From contig JANATF010000006.1 in assembly GCA_029449245.1 (NCBI GenBank), positions 1 through 64,000 on the forward strand: a stretch of DNA of 64,000 nucleotides. Reading direction: 5' to 3'. Origin of the DNA: Mortierella alpina (taxonomy: Eukaryota > Mortierellomycota > Mortierellomycetes > Mortierellales > Mortierellaceae). A program made the position numbers and the translations under genes. Every line of letters starts with the position of its first letter. Positions within the stretch are counted from its first letter, which is position 1. Positions 28,101 through 41,504 of the stretch are shown here, piece after piece. The notes below the pieces were generated by a model. The model worked only from the letters and a program-made list of their open reading frames with translations. It did no database searches and had not been told where the DNA came from.

Positions 28101-30894
28101 ATGCCAACAGTCAGTCTCGGGCCATGGGGCGCAACGGTGCATACCCGAAAAAGCGCGAGTTCAAGTTTTGGTGCCTGAACCCAGGAGTCATCTTTCGGCC
28201 CCTGTCGATGATGACACGGTCGGTAATCCTTACAAGCGGCACGCTTTCACCTATGGATTCGTTTGCGTCGGAGCTGCAGGCCTCATTCCCCATCCGCTTG
28301 GAAGCTGGCCATGTGGTTGACCAATCTCAGGTCTGGACAGGCGTGTTGCCATATGGACCCACCAAAGTCAAGATCGACGGTACCTATCGCTCCGTAAACA
28401 GCTTTGCTTTCCAAGATGAATTGGGCACCGTGGTGGAAAGGATCATCAAGGCCACACCGCATGGGGTCCTGTGTTTTGTATCATCATACATGATGCTGGA
28501 AAAGCTGATGAGTCGCTGGAAGGACACGGGAGAGTACGCCAAACTATGCCGGATCAAAAAGATCTTTCAAGAGCCCAAAAAGGCCACAGCAAAGGCGTTT
28601 GACCAGACACTCCGCCAGTTCTACGACCACATTTCGTCCGAAGTCAGCAAAGGTTCTGACGGTGGCGCGCTGCTTTTTGCCGTCTTTCGGGGCAAGTGCT
28701 CCGAAGGCATCGATTTCACGGATTCGAACTGCCGCGCCGTCTTGGCCGTTGGCATTCCTTTCCCACATCTCAAGGACCTCAAGATCCAGCTCAAAAAGGA
28801 ATACAACGACCAGCAGTGCTTGCGTCAGAGGCAACTCAGGCACCTGCAGTTGCATGGACCCCAAGGTGCTGGAGCGCAGAACCCCCTGGCCCATGTCAAC
28901 CTCCAAGGACTCGACCACACAGCAGGAACGTCGGCGACCAGTGCCAGCGACGCAGTGGTGGTCAACCAGCAGATGCAGATCACCCGCACGCTTCTCAGTG
29001 GCAACCGTTGGTATGAGATCCAGGCGTATCGTGCATACAATCAGGCCATAGGGCGATGTATTCGCCATCGGAAGGACTGGGGTGCCATGGTGCTACTCGA
29101 CGCTCGGTTCACAATGCCCAACAACAAACAGAACCTTTCGAAATGGGTGCGACCGCTAGTCAAAACATTTGTGGATTTCGAACAGGGGATCAAGAGCATC
29201 ACAGACTGGATCACACCTCTCCAGAAAGGAGTCATCACCCCAACAGAGCCCTCCGTGATTGTGAATGCTATTGCAGCTCCGGCAGGTGTGCTGGAGGAAG
29301 AGAAAGTCCTGCTTATACCAGAGCTGGTCCCTGAGACTTTGGAACCGAGTTCTGAAGTTGCGCTTCTGCAAGCATTGGCAGCACAAGGTAAGAGCCATCG
29401 AACACCCCGCACACGCACACGCACACACACACACAACATAGATGCGCACATTGTTAATCTTTGGCAAAACTATGTTCGATAGCTGCTGCCAAGGCTGCTG
29501 CCGCTGCAACTTTGCAGTGTACAACAAAAGAAGAAAGCCTTCCACCGCCTCTGGTGCCAGTCGAGACGCCACCCCTACTGCCAACTGAGGCGCCACGAAT
29601 GCTAAGCCAGACCAGCGTGGCCTCTCTGCTGGATGTTGGTGAGCCAGCGTTAGAGATCCAGCAACGTCCTTCTGAACAGGACTGGGATATTCACTCAGAT
29701 GACAGCATGGTAGCGGAACTGGACGGTGAAATCGATGAGCCCTCTCTCTACACACAGCCGCCGCTTTTGCTCAACGTCGTAGACAATTTTGAGAATGGGG
29801 TTGACAGTTTCTCGTTCCTTGACGCATCATCCCAAGAAGTCACCAACATGTTCGAGTCGCTCACCGATGCCGAGGAACAGCACTTCAGCATGGATGTTCA
29901 ATGCGACAAGACATCTGCAAGCCAGGAAGCAGCAACACCCGCCCACACGACACCAGCAACTGTGTCAACAGCATTCCCTGATCAACCGCTCGCTCTGGTA
30001 TCATCGTCAGCATTTTTACCTGCAGATCCCAACACCCGCAGGCTCAGTTATGAGCGCCTACCTTCAGATGACTCTGAACAGCTAACTGAGACAGTCGAGC
30101 CGATGGAGCCCGTAGAACCCCCAGAATCAGCAGTACCGTTTAGCTCCAGTCCAGTAACGCCGGCGAGCAATCGAGCAGGGTCAGCGGCGGAGCCTAATCG
30201 ACCACTCGCTCCAATATTCTCACCTGCATTTTCGCCCGTACAGTCCAATGTGCAAAGACTCAGTTTTGACCGCTTCCCTTCAAGCGACAATAACCCTCTA
30301 GCAGGAAACATTGATCGAGCGAGGACTGCAGCAACACCCAATGCTTACAATATCATCTGCAAGACGTGCACCAAGCATCTGTTCTCATGCTCGGACAAGC
30401 CCAAGATCAAGGCCATCCAGAAGTGCATGGCGAATAACCTGTACCTGCATTTCCAGCAACGCAGGCAGGTACAACAGGCGGCCCACCCAAAGCTTGCTGC
30501 GGCATCCCCGTCTCGAACGTTTACGAGAACTCTGAGCGAGTCGTCCTTGAACGGCGATGCTGGCACCCAGTCCAGAAACATTTTGACAGTGAGTCCGTCC
30601 TCTGTACTGGAGCTTACTCCCGAGATCCAGGGCGATCAAGAAGAGCTAGAGTGTGTTTGGCAGCCGCAGGATGGTCTGTGCTACCGCAGGATCATCTGTC
30701 CTCGTTGCAGCCTTGCGGCTGCATCCGCGGCAACCGGGAGCACGACAACATCGTCTGTCGATGGCATCCCAAGACCCATTTCAGGTTGGCGAGGGGTTAT
30801 GGTCGTCGGTGCTTCCTATGGACAGGGTTCTGCAGCTGAGAGCACCGAGACTGGGACGATCTGGCTCATCCAGGGCGAGTTCCAAGTTCTGTGA
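25103..30894 (+). CDS. FANCJ/BRIP1-type iron-sulfur DNA helicase
   Basis: Eleven exons (25103-25393, 25526-25582, 25701-25752, 25859-26402, 26497-26633, 26665-26871, 26989-27069, 27151-27344, 27470-27546, 27655-29387, 29483-30894) give 1,594 residues. Superfamily 2 XPD-like helicase: Q-region PYQSQQDMM, Walker A ESPTGSGKSLALLC (~residue 133), four spaced cysteines of the 4Fe-4S domain (HYC, DGC, QGC, ACPYF; ~375-430), DEAH box VILDEAHNIED (~475), and motifs V/VI GKCSEGIDF and QAIGRCIRHR (~1009). The wording round motif I and the cysteines fits FANCJ better than Chl1 or RTEL1. FANCJ unwinds G-quadruplexes and acts in crosslink repair. An acidic, Ser/Gln-rich insertion follows Walker A (~150-300). 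The C-terminal ~470 residues contain CKTC and CPRC pairs that may bind zinc. Convergent with the next gene. Confidence 0.93.
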
Positions 30895-31235
30895 GGACGT
30901 CGTTTTTCTGCAATTCATCTTGCATGCATACCACCATCCAGACACCCATATTTCATTCATTTCCCACTCACTCACTTACTCACTCAACTGCTTGTGTTGA
31001 AACTCCAGCCAGCTACAATGGCTCCCAGACTCCAGAGGAGTGGATGCATTCACTTCAGCCTCTCATTCATATACCCTTCTTTCTTTTCTGCTTCGTTATT
31101 GCTCTTGTTCAAAATAAAAGCACGCGTTATTGTATGTAATTATAGCTTGCATGTTGAGCTGCCAACCGCGATTCGATTGAATGGCCGCAGGCCAACGACT
31201 TTGCTCTGATCCTGCTCTGATCATCCCTACTTGAC
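30895..31235. other. Convergent 3' region of FANCJ and SSN6
   Basis: The 340 bp between two stop codons contains AATAAAA at about 31114-31120 on the plus strand, a plausible polyadenylation signal for the helicase transcript. No other feature is seen. Confidence 0.5.
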
Positions 31236-34200
31236 TCAAAGTTCACCGTCTTCTCTGACCTCTCCCTCTTCCATCTCGGTATCTTCATCTTCAGCGGGCG
31301 CGGCAGCAGCCTCGGGCGCCGGTACCAGCGCCTGTGCGCTCGACACGGACTCTACGGGCGCAGGTGTCGACTTGGCGGATGTAGGTGAGGACGGGTCTAC
31401 TGTTGCTGCCACAGCGGGTGCTTGGACTTCAGCCTGGACAGGCGCCGGCTCTGGCGCATTCTCGCTCTCATTCAAAGCCGTATGGTCGGTCGAAGGCGCA
31501 GAGTTCACAGCTGCAGCAACCTTGGGGGATCCAGGCACTGGAGACTGGCGCGCTGATCCGGATCCAGCAGTCACCTTGGGAGCCGCTTCGAGTGCGGGTG
31601 TAGATGGCCGAGAAGCACCTTGAGCAGCCTGTGGTGTCGTGTCCTTGTCAGCAGTAGCCTGGCTTTGGCCTTGACCCTGGCTGCCCTCGGACACGGGTCG
31701 AGGCGCGGACTCCTGCTGCGACGATCGAGGGTGTTGTTCCTGTGCGTGGGGGTCGCTCTCGCCCGATGGTCTTACCACAGCGGCTTGGCTGGATGAGGAT
31801 GCCCGACGGTCATGATCGCTCTCCTGCACCTGATGTTTTTGGACATCAGCGGTGGGCTGTTGTTGTTCCGCGCCTGCATCCTCCATGTCATAGTCATCAT
31901 CCTCTGCATTTCTCCTCGAGGCCTCCTGCGGTGGCTTTCCACTCAAAGAGACTAGAGATGCTGCAATCTCTGCCTGATCCTGTTGCTCTGATCTGTAAGC
32001 AGCAGGAATGTCTCTCTGTGCTGGCCATCGTGAACCCTGCTCATCGCCATGACCTTGAGCTTGACCATGAGCCTGGCCGTGCCCTTGACTTTGTCCTTGA
32101 GGCTGGCTCTGACCCAGACCCTGGTTCTGGTACTCCTGGCTTGATCTCCTTGAACCAGGTCCCTCCATAGCGTGATCCTGATCAGGACGAGACAGGGACG
32201 TGCTTTGCTGCCTTGGATGATGAGGTTCGCCTCTGCTTCCTTCGATGTCAGGATGCGGGGCGGGTGGGTGATTTCCTCCTTGAGGATATTGATATGCTGA
32301 CTCGGGTGGCCGCTGGGACATGGGTGCTTCCCGGTCTTGGCGAGGTTCCTGGTATACGGAATGAGCTCCTTCCCGAGGTCTCTCGTCCATTGCAGCGCGT
32401 CCTGGATGGTTCGAAGGCGACATGGAGCGCTCATCAGCATGATGGGCGTAAGGAGCGTGATGCGGATGGGGAGGGTGAATGGGTCCGCTTGGGGGTCGGC
32501 GCTCATCTCTGGGTGGAGATGGGCGTTGCTGGGGATCTGACGGGTAGTTTCTAGGAGGCACAGCGCCCTCGTGCTCCTGATCCATTCCGCCTGGGCGTGC
32601 GAGCTCTGCCGAGCTATGACGATCATGTTGAAAGCGCGCCTGCTCTTGCTTCATGCCAGCTGATGGGTCGTGTCTGTCGTATCCAGGTCGTGCCTCATCG
32701 TGGGCCAAATGCCCAGGAGCGGGTCCGTGTCCCTGTCCGTAGGGATGCTGGGGTGGGTAATGTGGGTCATGGCTTTGGTTGTGGCCGGGATGACCCATTC
32801 CGGGAGAGCGTCCTCGAGCATATGGCGCTTCAGGCGCGGGAGACTGGGGTCGTCCTCGCATGGGCCGCAAGTGGCCAGATCCAGATCCAGAATGTGCCTG
32901 CTGCGATGAGGGTGGCGGTCCTGACATCATTTGAGGCATAGCTCCTGCAGGGGTGGGTGGACGGGGGACGCCAGGATTGATGCCCGGAATATGGGGCTGG
33001 CGTTCATCGCTTACGTGCGACCCAGGTGCGTCAGGGAAGCGTCCATTGCCTGGATGTCCATTGTTGTTTCCTTCGCCATGATTTGCTCCTGGAAGTGGCA
33101 AATCCCTTCCTGGCTGCGAGTGCTCGCCATTGAGACTGGATGCATTCTATTGAAGAAATTTAGCACGAAACAGACAAGGGTGTTAGGCTATACAACATAA
33201 TACACATGTTGCCGTGTGCGAAATCCATGACAAAAATTGTACTTGGCAGGAGAGCATACCAAAGGCGTGGGTGGTCCCTGCTGACGGCCGGTGTAACCTT
33301 GCATGCCAGTGGGTGGTCCCTGAGGAGCTACGGTGCCTCTCTGGAAAATGTGCAAATGTCAAATGTCAGCAGCAAAAAGGAAGACATGGGGTTAGGCTTA
33401 CAGATGTATAAGGGGAATCATGGCACGCAAAAAAAAAAAAAAAAAAAAAAAAAGTGAAAGGCAAAATCTCTGTGAGGTCATGCTGGATTACCTGGCCGAA
33501 AGGATGCGCTCCATTTGCGCTGTCCTGCGGCGGATAGGGCTGTGCATTCATTTCCTCTGGTTGAGGAGGCACGCCGCCTGGGCCACCATTGTTCTGACGC
33601 AGATACTCAAGACGTTGCTTGATATGGGTGTTATCAGGGTCCAAATCCGACGCTCGCTGATATGCGTCGATAGCATCGCTGATCTGGTTATTGCAGGATT
33701 CATACAACGTGCCCAGGTCGTACCAAACCTCGCTGATGTTTGGGTTAATGCGTATCGCCTTGCTGTAGGCGTCCAGCGCGTCTCTGTACTGATTGATTTG
33801 GAAGTACAACAGTCCGATGGAGCACCAGAACGTTGGATTTCTTGCGTCGCGATACACCGCTTGTTGATAGGCCTCATAGGCCTTGTTGAACTTTTGCTGA
33901 GCCATGTAGCATCGACCCATGAGATACCAGGACTGAGCGTCCGTATTGTCGCTCTCGATCGAACGAGTCAAGAACTTGATGGCAAGATCCTGGTTCATGA
34001 ACGATGCCTGTTGTTGATGGTAAAGCCATCCGAGTTGCTGCAAGACCTTGGCGTGGTTGGGGTTTTCGGTCAAGACGCGTTCATAGGCCTCCTTGGCGCT
34101 TGTGTACTACATTGTTTTAAGTGTATTAGTGTGACCATCAAGACAACGTGAGAGAAGAGCAAGATCACCAGGCTGATTACGGTACCTCCTTTTGCTGCTC

Positions 34201-35290
34201 GTGAACGTGGCCAATCTGGAACCAGATGTCTGCCTCAGTGAGTGGACGAGGCGGCGTGTGCAGAATGTAGCGGAAACACTAGATATAGAGATATAGAGAT
34301 AGAGACATGAAGGACTCTGATCAGCACTTGGGGGTTTCAAGGAGACATATGACGAGAATGGACCATAGATCGATGCTAGCTGCAGCTTACCTCCAAGCTC
34401 TGGAGATATTTCTGCTGACCCTTGTAGATGATCCCGAGTCGAAAGTAGATCTCGTTGGCCTTGTCTGACTTTGGGTCCATGCGCATCACTGCCGAGAATG
34501 CCTCTTCCGCATGCTCCACGGATCCATAGCGGTCGTAGAGTATACCAATTCCATACCAAAGCTTCGAGTCCTAGAGAGACGAATATGACAACAGGAAGGG
34601 GAGGGTCAGTATAGTGTAGCCTTCCTTGTTGCTGTTTCGCTGTTTAACCGAGCTCGAAACGCACCTTTGGGTTTGGCAGGTGATGGAGCGCGTTCTGGTA
34701 CGCGTTGTAGGCTTTTTGCAGCTCGTCCATCATAAGGTAACAGTGTCCCAGTGAACCCCACACTTCTCCATTGGCATTGTCGATGCTGAGGATCCGCTGA
34801 AAGTATTCAGAGGCCTAATGGGTGGGAAGTAGATGTCATGATTAGTGGGGTGGGTTTGTGTTGACACTCGAATCCTTGAAGGCTGTATTCTCTGGTTTTT
34901 TTTTAACCTCGAAGACAGCCAATGACAAGCTCGTTGTTGGCGCTCTTCCCGTCTTGGTGCTGTGTTGGTGGTGTAAGAACTTACCTTGACAAAGCTCTCA
35001 CGCGTGCGGTAGAGTTCTGCGATGAGCTTGAGGGCGTTGACAGAGTGGTAGTTGTGACGGAGAGCCGACTCGTATGCGGCCATGGCGCGGTCGTATTCAC
35101 CCATGGATTCAGCCAGGGATCCGAGCTGGAGCCAGACCTGCTCGTCAATGGCGTCGAGGCGCTGTGCAGGGGATGCGACGATAGGTGCAGGACCGCCTGG
35201 CCCCGCTGGGACGGGGACGGGGACTGGGCCGGGGCCTGCAGCCGCGACGTGTCCTGGGGGAGGCTGAGGGGGAGGGCCTTGCGCAGACAT
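31236..35290 (-). CDS. General transcriptional corepressor Cyc8/Ssn6
   Basis: Seven minus-strand exons: 34985-35290, 34665-34814, 34391-34570, 34186-34278, 33492-34106, 33260-33340 and 31236-33146, joining in frame to 1,111 residues. After a Pro/Ala/Gly-rich start come about ten tetratricopeptide repeats (~residues 40-380), with motifs such as WLQLGSLAESMGEYDRAMAAY, EVWGSLGHCYLM, LWYGIGILYDRYG and EVWYDLGTLYESC. The C-terminal two thirds is low-complexity, rich in Pro, Gln, His, Gly and Ser, ending in an acidic tail (DEDTEMEEGEVREDGEL). This is the layout of yeast Cyc8, which with Tup1 forms a corepressor recruited by DNA-bound repressors. Intron 5 contains a 25-bp poly(T) run in the sense direction (33429-33453). 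The promoter is shared with SCAP. Confidence 0.95.
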
Positions 35291-35953
35291 GGGGATCGGG
35301 TGGGCAGGAGAGAGCGGTGCGAGCAGAGGGCGACAAGGAAGACAAGGAGTGCGAGGAAAGACAAGGACGGACAAGGACGGACGAAGAAGAGAAAGCCGGG
35401 GAGTGAGAGGAGATGATGGCGATGATGGATGAAGGGAAGGAGGGCGATCGAGAAAATAAAAAAGACGACAACGACGTCGAAAAAACAAGACGGGTCACAT
35501 GACATACACGCAGGGAGACTCTCCGTCGCTGTCGTCTCTTCAACACCCATTCCTCTCTTCTCTTCTCTGCACACCCCTCGCTGCGTCCTCTTCTCTCGCC
35601 TCGCTCGCTTTTGCTTTCCTTGTCCTTGTCCTTGTCCTTGTCCTTGTCCTTGTCCTTGTCCTTCTCCTTCTCCTTCTCCTCCTCCTCCGCCTTCACTGTC
35701 TTCTCCTCCTGCTCCTGCCCGCTCTCTCTCTCTCTCTCCTCGCCTTCCATTCGACCACAAGCAAGCCACGACTGACTGCACTCGCATTCTCCCCTGGAGC
35801 GACCTTCTTCCTGTTTGCTCTGCTCAGTGCCGACTGTCTGATCTGTCGCATGGCCATGCCAGGCACAGCATAGCTCGACCTCCCCCTCCCCGACCTCCTC
35901 CTCCTTCTCCCTCTCCTTTGCTGCCCGGTCCTCGTCCTCATCACCGCTGCCGC
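35291..35953. promoter_or_regulatory. Divergent promoter/5' leaders of SSN6 and SCAP
   Basis: This region separates two divergent start codons. Seven tandem TTGTCC hexamers at about 35617-35661 are followed by TTCTCC and TCC repeats, all in the sense direction of SCAP. On the other strand, at about 35340-35392, TTGTC(C) repeats precede the SSN6 start in its own sense direction. The pyrimidine-rich leaders may influence start-site choice or translation. The region also carries a long open frame that continues SCAP upstream without a better start. Confidence 0.6.
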
Positions 35954-38900
35954 ATGTCCGTGCTTTCTCGGATCCCCGGCCTGGGTCCGCTGGCCGCCGT
36001 CCTCGCCCACACGCTCTCCATCCACTCCAACCCCACCCTGCGCAGGTACAACGACATCCTCGCGACCACATTCTACCACCATGGCCGCTTCTGTGCCTCC
36101 AACCAGGCCACCGTCATCTTCCTCGTCATTGTCTTTGTCGGCATCATCGCCTACCCGGGCATCATCACCTCCTACAACGCTTCCGCTTATGCTCGTCAAC
36201 ACCGCTCGCCAGCCAGCATCAGTCTGTCCTCGTCCTCTGCACACCCACACAGCAGTCGACACCACTTTCCTGCAGGCAACCTCGATCTCTTTTGGACACA
36301 GCACCATCACCGTGTCATCACCCCCATCTGGACCGAGGACCCAGAGATCCACCGTCAGAATCTGCCGTCCGCTCTCCCTCTGGGCTACCTGGCCCCCGTC
36401 GTCATCAACGCGACCCAACTCCTCACTCCCACCAACAAGAGCACCATTGGGAATGGCGAGCCACTGTGGTCCGAGGCTGATCTCATGGCTTACGCTGCGC
36501 AGATCCAGCGCCGACTGGAATCGATTGTTGTCGACGTCTCGGCAGACGACAACAGCCCTCCTCTATCAGCACACAACTTGGATCGGGGCGCAGGATCGGG
36601 CTCAATACCAGCACCGGCACAAAATTCCCGCCTTGTAAGACTCGGCGATATCTGTCTTCAAAATACGCTGGTGCAAGCATCGGATACAGAGGAGCCCGAC
36701 GATATCGACAGCGAACGGATTGAACCCAGCAATACGGTAGATGGTTTGGGCTGCCTCGTTCATACGCCAAAGATCCATTGGGACCATGCACACGATCCGA
36801 AAGACCCTCAGGGGACCTCCTCTCAGGACCACAACAGGACCAGGAACTCGATGCTCTCCGTCTTTGGAGGTCTGGCGTTCGACCCGCGTGTCCAGCATGG
36901 ACAGGAATCAGCATCCTTGGTCTTTACGTACTTTCTGAGAGGAGACGGGGACACCCAGGGCCAGTTGGACGTGAGACGTGCATGGCGACTGATCTTCGAA
37001 CAACTGGTCAAGGAACTGCACGGAGCCAGGGCAACACAGGATGATAAGGATGATATGCAAGACCCAACCGCGGATCCGACGTCAGAGCAAGCAGCATCCT
37101 TCTCGACGCTCTTTGCGACAAGGGGAACCACTGCATACGACCCTAGCAAGCTGGGCTCGAAGCGATTGGTCTCAGAGGTGAGTGAGCAAGTCTGGAGAGA
37201 TTAGCTGCACGGAAGCAGATCCCACGAACGACCATAACCCCTCAGGCTCACACCGCTGCATGAATGAACACCTTTGCCTCGTAGAAAAACATTCAGCCGC
37301 GATCCAACATCTCGGCCGAGTACTGGCTGCTGGCCATGGCCTACTTTGTCATGTTCCTGTACATCTCGCTGTCCGTTGGTCGTGTCGACCTCGTAAAGTC
37401 AAAGTACGGGCTGGGCATCGCTGCTGTGGCCACCGTCTTTGTCTCGCTGCTCATGTCCATCGGCCTCTGCTCTGTCTTTGGCGTCACCCTAACGCTGATG
37501 CCCTGGTAAGACAAACTACCCGAATGAAAAGCGCGAATGCATGGCTGGCCCTTGACTGACTTGTAGATCATTCTCAATGCTAGGGAGATTTTACCATTCA
37601 TGATCATTGTCGTGGGTGTCGAAAACATCAACATCCTGGTCCATGCCGTTGTGGAGACTTCCATGGACTTGCCTGTCAGAGAACGAGTCGGACGCGGACT
37701 TGGATCAGTGGGCGTTTCCATCACCATGACTCTTGTGGCAGAACTCTGCCTGTTAATTGTCGGTGCTATGACCACCATCCCAGCGGTACAAGAGTTTTGT
37801 ACTTTTGCGATCGCTGCTGTCATCATGGACTATCTGTTGCAAATGACCTTCTTCATCACGGTCATATCAATCGATATTCGGCGACTGGAACTCTCCGACC
37901 TGTCTTCGCGTCCCGCTGCTCCCTATGCGCGGTATCCGTTCGGAGCTCGGCACCCTTCTATTTTAAAAACTGGACCCCATGCGGGAGATACGGACTCTGC
38001 CAGGTTCGGCACACGGTTTGCCACTGGCGGAGGTGTCTCGTTTGCAGACCAAGGGTCAAAACACCACAGGAGCGACAGCGCCACCTCTTTGAACAGCGAT
38101 GGAGACGCCAATTCCAGCCGGATCCATTCCAAAAAGAGCAGGCATGGCCGGATCTTTACCTCGTTCCTTGTAAGTAGCCCGCCCCCCTTGTCAAATCCTC
38201 GGATATTTTTTTTATCGCTCGCATCTTTTACTTACTTCATTGTACTTCCATAATGCTACCCACAGATAGTCGGCCTAATGACTTATCTAGGCTACATCTA
38301 CGGAACTACCAACCATGCAATCTCTGGAACCCAGGATCTAGTCCCAACATCCTTCTGGCGTATCACCTCGCCAGAGGCATCCACAAAATTTTGGTCAACA
38401 GTCGATCCAGGCGACCATGGCGGCTATCTGGAAATAGAGGAACCCTTTGTAGTCTCATTACAAAGGCCCTCCGACGACTCCTCAAACGCCCCCTGCCTCG
38501 AACCTCTTGAGGCAGCGGATCATGACCACCACTGCGAGGACGACATCGATGGGAATGCAGGCAGAGCTGAGGAGCGCGAAAATTCAACCACAACGCGGGA
38601 TGGCCAGCTTGATCCACGCAGGCCATTCAAACTCTTGCGTAACGCGTTCGTGTTTGTATGCCTCTTTGCATTCTGGCTACTACGAGTGTTTGTGGTTCCA
38701 TCCATCATCCTAGCAGCAGCCATCTTGCTGCTGCTCTCGTACCTGCTCAGCCCTCAGCGCAAACTGCTAGTCGACCTTCAGTGGACCTTTCCCTTCATCG
38801 TCCTTCCAGGAGATTACCAGTCCAAGCGAAAGTTGATGATGGAAGAGTTGCTAGCGCAAGAGGCAAAAGAACAGGGCCTTGATCCTAGACCATGCCCACC

Positions 38901-41310
38901 CATTCCTGGAACGGTCGAGACTCTGTGCCTCAGCGGGCATGAGACTGATATTGATCAGATGGACATCTCCGCCGACCTGGGTCTCATCCTCACCTCAAGC
39001 ATGGACGGCGTCATTCTGTTGTGGGATGGCATGGACGTCGAGCGGCTAGGAACACCGCTGGCACGGCTACAGGACAGCGCATTCGGCACACCATCTCGGC
39101 AACGCCAGGACCAGTCCGCACGAGTCTCACGATCGAAGGCTCGAGCTGTGAGATGCTTAAAATTGGACCCCACTGGCACGATCGCTGCAGCCAGCTTTGG
39201 AGAAGGATGTCTTTATCTTTGGAGGGTGGACGCGGTCGCTGGTCAACATGGACAAGGCAGCAGGATTGAAAGGATTCCATGTCTTGCTCCAGTCCATGAA
39301 CTTGTTCGGACACCCGATTCAACACTAGACGCCAGCAGGTTAAAGGTCAGCACCATCCTCTTTTGGGGGCAAAAATATCAATACTCGGGATCATCCTGTG
39401 CAGCAACCGTACCAGCTACACACGATATGCTGGTACTAGCTGGTTATCGGGATGGGCAGATCTGGGAGTGGGATCCGGTTTCTGGTCGAGGAGAGTGCAT
39501 TGCTCAGACGCAGTTCCGCGGCGGAATCGCAGAGCTGAACATCATTGAGCTAGAGGAGATGGTAAGACAGGACCTTGGACTGAAGCCAAACACATATCTT
39601 CTCGCAGCAGGAAAGGACGGCAGTCTTCAATGTTGGACCAGGACTCGGAGAACATCGACCGACCCCTCGCATTCGGCCTGGCACGCACAGTGGTCGCACC
39701 GTGGGCCAGGCGCAGGCATTAGCATCTCTGTGCTTTCACTCGATGCTGAGGTGCCCATGGTAGCGACTGGATATTCAAATGGAGCGATCAAGGTCTGGGA
39801 TATTGAGAATGGAAACCTTGTCTGGACTCTCTCCCGTGGATCGCACCCAACGCCGGGACAGCAAACGGGTAGTGCACCTTTTGCATCAAGACACCATGAC
39901 AGAAGATCCTCGCGCGGAGATTCAGACAGCCACCAGCCATCCCACCAGGGTGTCATCACCAAGCTTTGCTTTCATGCATTGGAGCTGGAGGATGGCCAGA
40001 CAGGGGCACCCGCCCCTCGGGTATGGCTCCTCATTTCGAGTGGACTGGACGAGACCGTGATGGTGTGGATGGTAGAGTGGGAGGGGTTGATGGGCATGCC
40101 TCTGAACCAGGCTGCCTCTACAGGTTCTCACACCCTATCATCAGACAACTTCTCGGCAGCATCCATGGGTGGATCAAGGGATGCCTTACCAGCCAAGGAA
40201 CAGTCGAGGCCAATGTCATCGCGACAAGGATCCAGGGATTGGACGTCCACCGGAATCAATGCGAACCAGGCCGACCTGCTGGGCACTTTGAGCTCATTAC
40301 TACCCGCGCCAAGGCTCTTGGGCTTTATGAAACAACGCGGAGGCAAGAGCATCACTGTCAGCAACTCGTGTCTGTACGGCGTTCGACGGAAAGAGTCCTC
40401 CTCGGCATCGCTCTCCACTAGCAATAGTCATGACGCCCTCAAGCCTTCCTCTCATACCGCCTTGCTAGATGCAACTGTATCTAGTCAGGGCATTCTCAGG
40501 GGTCGCCGCAGAAGCGATGGGCATGCGCTCACACCCATGCCAGGATCACAGGATCCCACTTATGCATCCAGCAGCAGCAACAACAGCAGCCCTACGAAGC
40601 GAGGTTGGGAGCTCTGGGAAGCAGATCTTTACCAATGCATCTTCAAGGACCCAGGCTTTTGGAGCCTGGATCTGACTGTACGCGCCATCAATCTTCAGCT
40701 GCACACCCCACTTCCAGTACGAAGACTCTCACAATCGGCCCCCTTTGGACAACACTGGAGCAAGCCCACGGAGAGAGAGCCCGAGACCATCTCTGTGAGC
40801 TCTAATGGATCCGGGATGGCCGTCCCTGTGGTCGTCCTTGACCAGGAGGCCAGACCCTTAGGGTTCGGGCCTGACGCGGGTCTTGCAGATGGCGGGTTTA
40901 ACTATGCTCGACCGAAAATGCATCGCCGACCAGGGTCATTTACTCACCAAAGCCAAGGAGGCGGTGGCCAGCGGAGCTTTGTCGTCCCGACAGGCTTCAC
41001 CCAGCCGCAGCACCCTTTTGGACCTCCAACCACATGGGATGAAGACCTTCCGGAGAAGAGTGCACCGATGCTGCTACCGTTTGTAGAAACAAGACTGGTG
41101 CACGCGATCCAGAAACGACCGGATCTGCGTCCTTGGCGACAAGAAGATCCGGAGGCCGATGCAGAGGGCGGACGAGGATCAGAGGTGAAGGATATTGTGA
41201 TTGGATTTGGTAACTTTATCAAGATTGTGCGGCTCGTCGATGAGGACGACGGCCTCGGCAACACCAACAGTAACGGCAACATGGGTTACTACGACTCAGT
41301 GGTCGAGTAA
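35954..41310 (+). CDS. SREBP cleavage-activating protein (SCAP)
   Basis: Exons 35954-37177, 37285-37505, 37584-38169 and 38266-41310 encode 1,691 residues. SCAP holds the membrane-bound SREBP factor in the ER and escorts it to the Golgi when sterol is low. One membrane segment lies near residues 52-75 (TVIFLVIVFVGIIAYPGIIT). After a lumenal loop, a sterol-sensing domain of several helices spans ~425-640 (AYFVMFLYISLSVGRVDLVK, EILPFMIIVVGVENINILV). Two further hydrophobic segments lie near 678-695 and 800-830. The C-terminal half carries WD repeats from ~896 (LSSMDGVILLWD-like, GYSNGAIKVWDIENG, SGLDETVMVWMVEWEG), the SREBP-binding part. The start ATG at 35954 is chosen because it gives the usual short cytosolic N-terminus; the frame is open upstream. 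The acceptor of intron 2 must be TGCTAG at 37583, since the earlier AG would create a stop. Confidence 0.92.
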
Positions 41311-41504
41311 ACTAAACAAGTAAGCAAGGAGGAAAACGCTTTCTTCATGCGGGAAGAGAGAGTGAAAGAACAGCACGGCCGCATATGTATTATAGTTTCT
41401 GGGAGGCGAAGGAAGTCCTTTTTTTCATTCACAGCAGTACTGCCCCCATTGTAAAAAAAAAAGAAAAGCTTTACAACTACAGGTCCCAGACGGCCGCGAC
41501 TGCC

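Noticed and set aside
35145-36071. Minus-strand frame of 308 codons upstream of SSN6
   Set aside because: It is the complement of TTGTCC/CTC repeats, giving Lys/Glu/Asp runs; overlaps the divergent promoter and SCAP exon 1.
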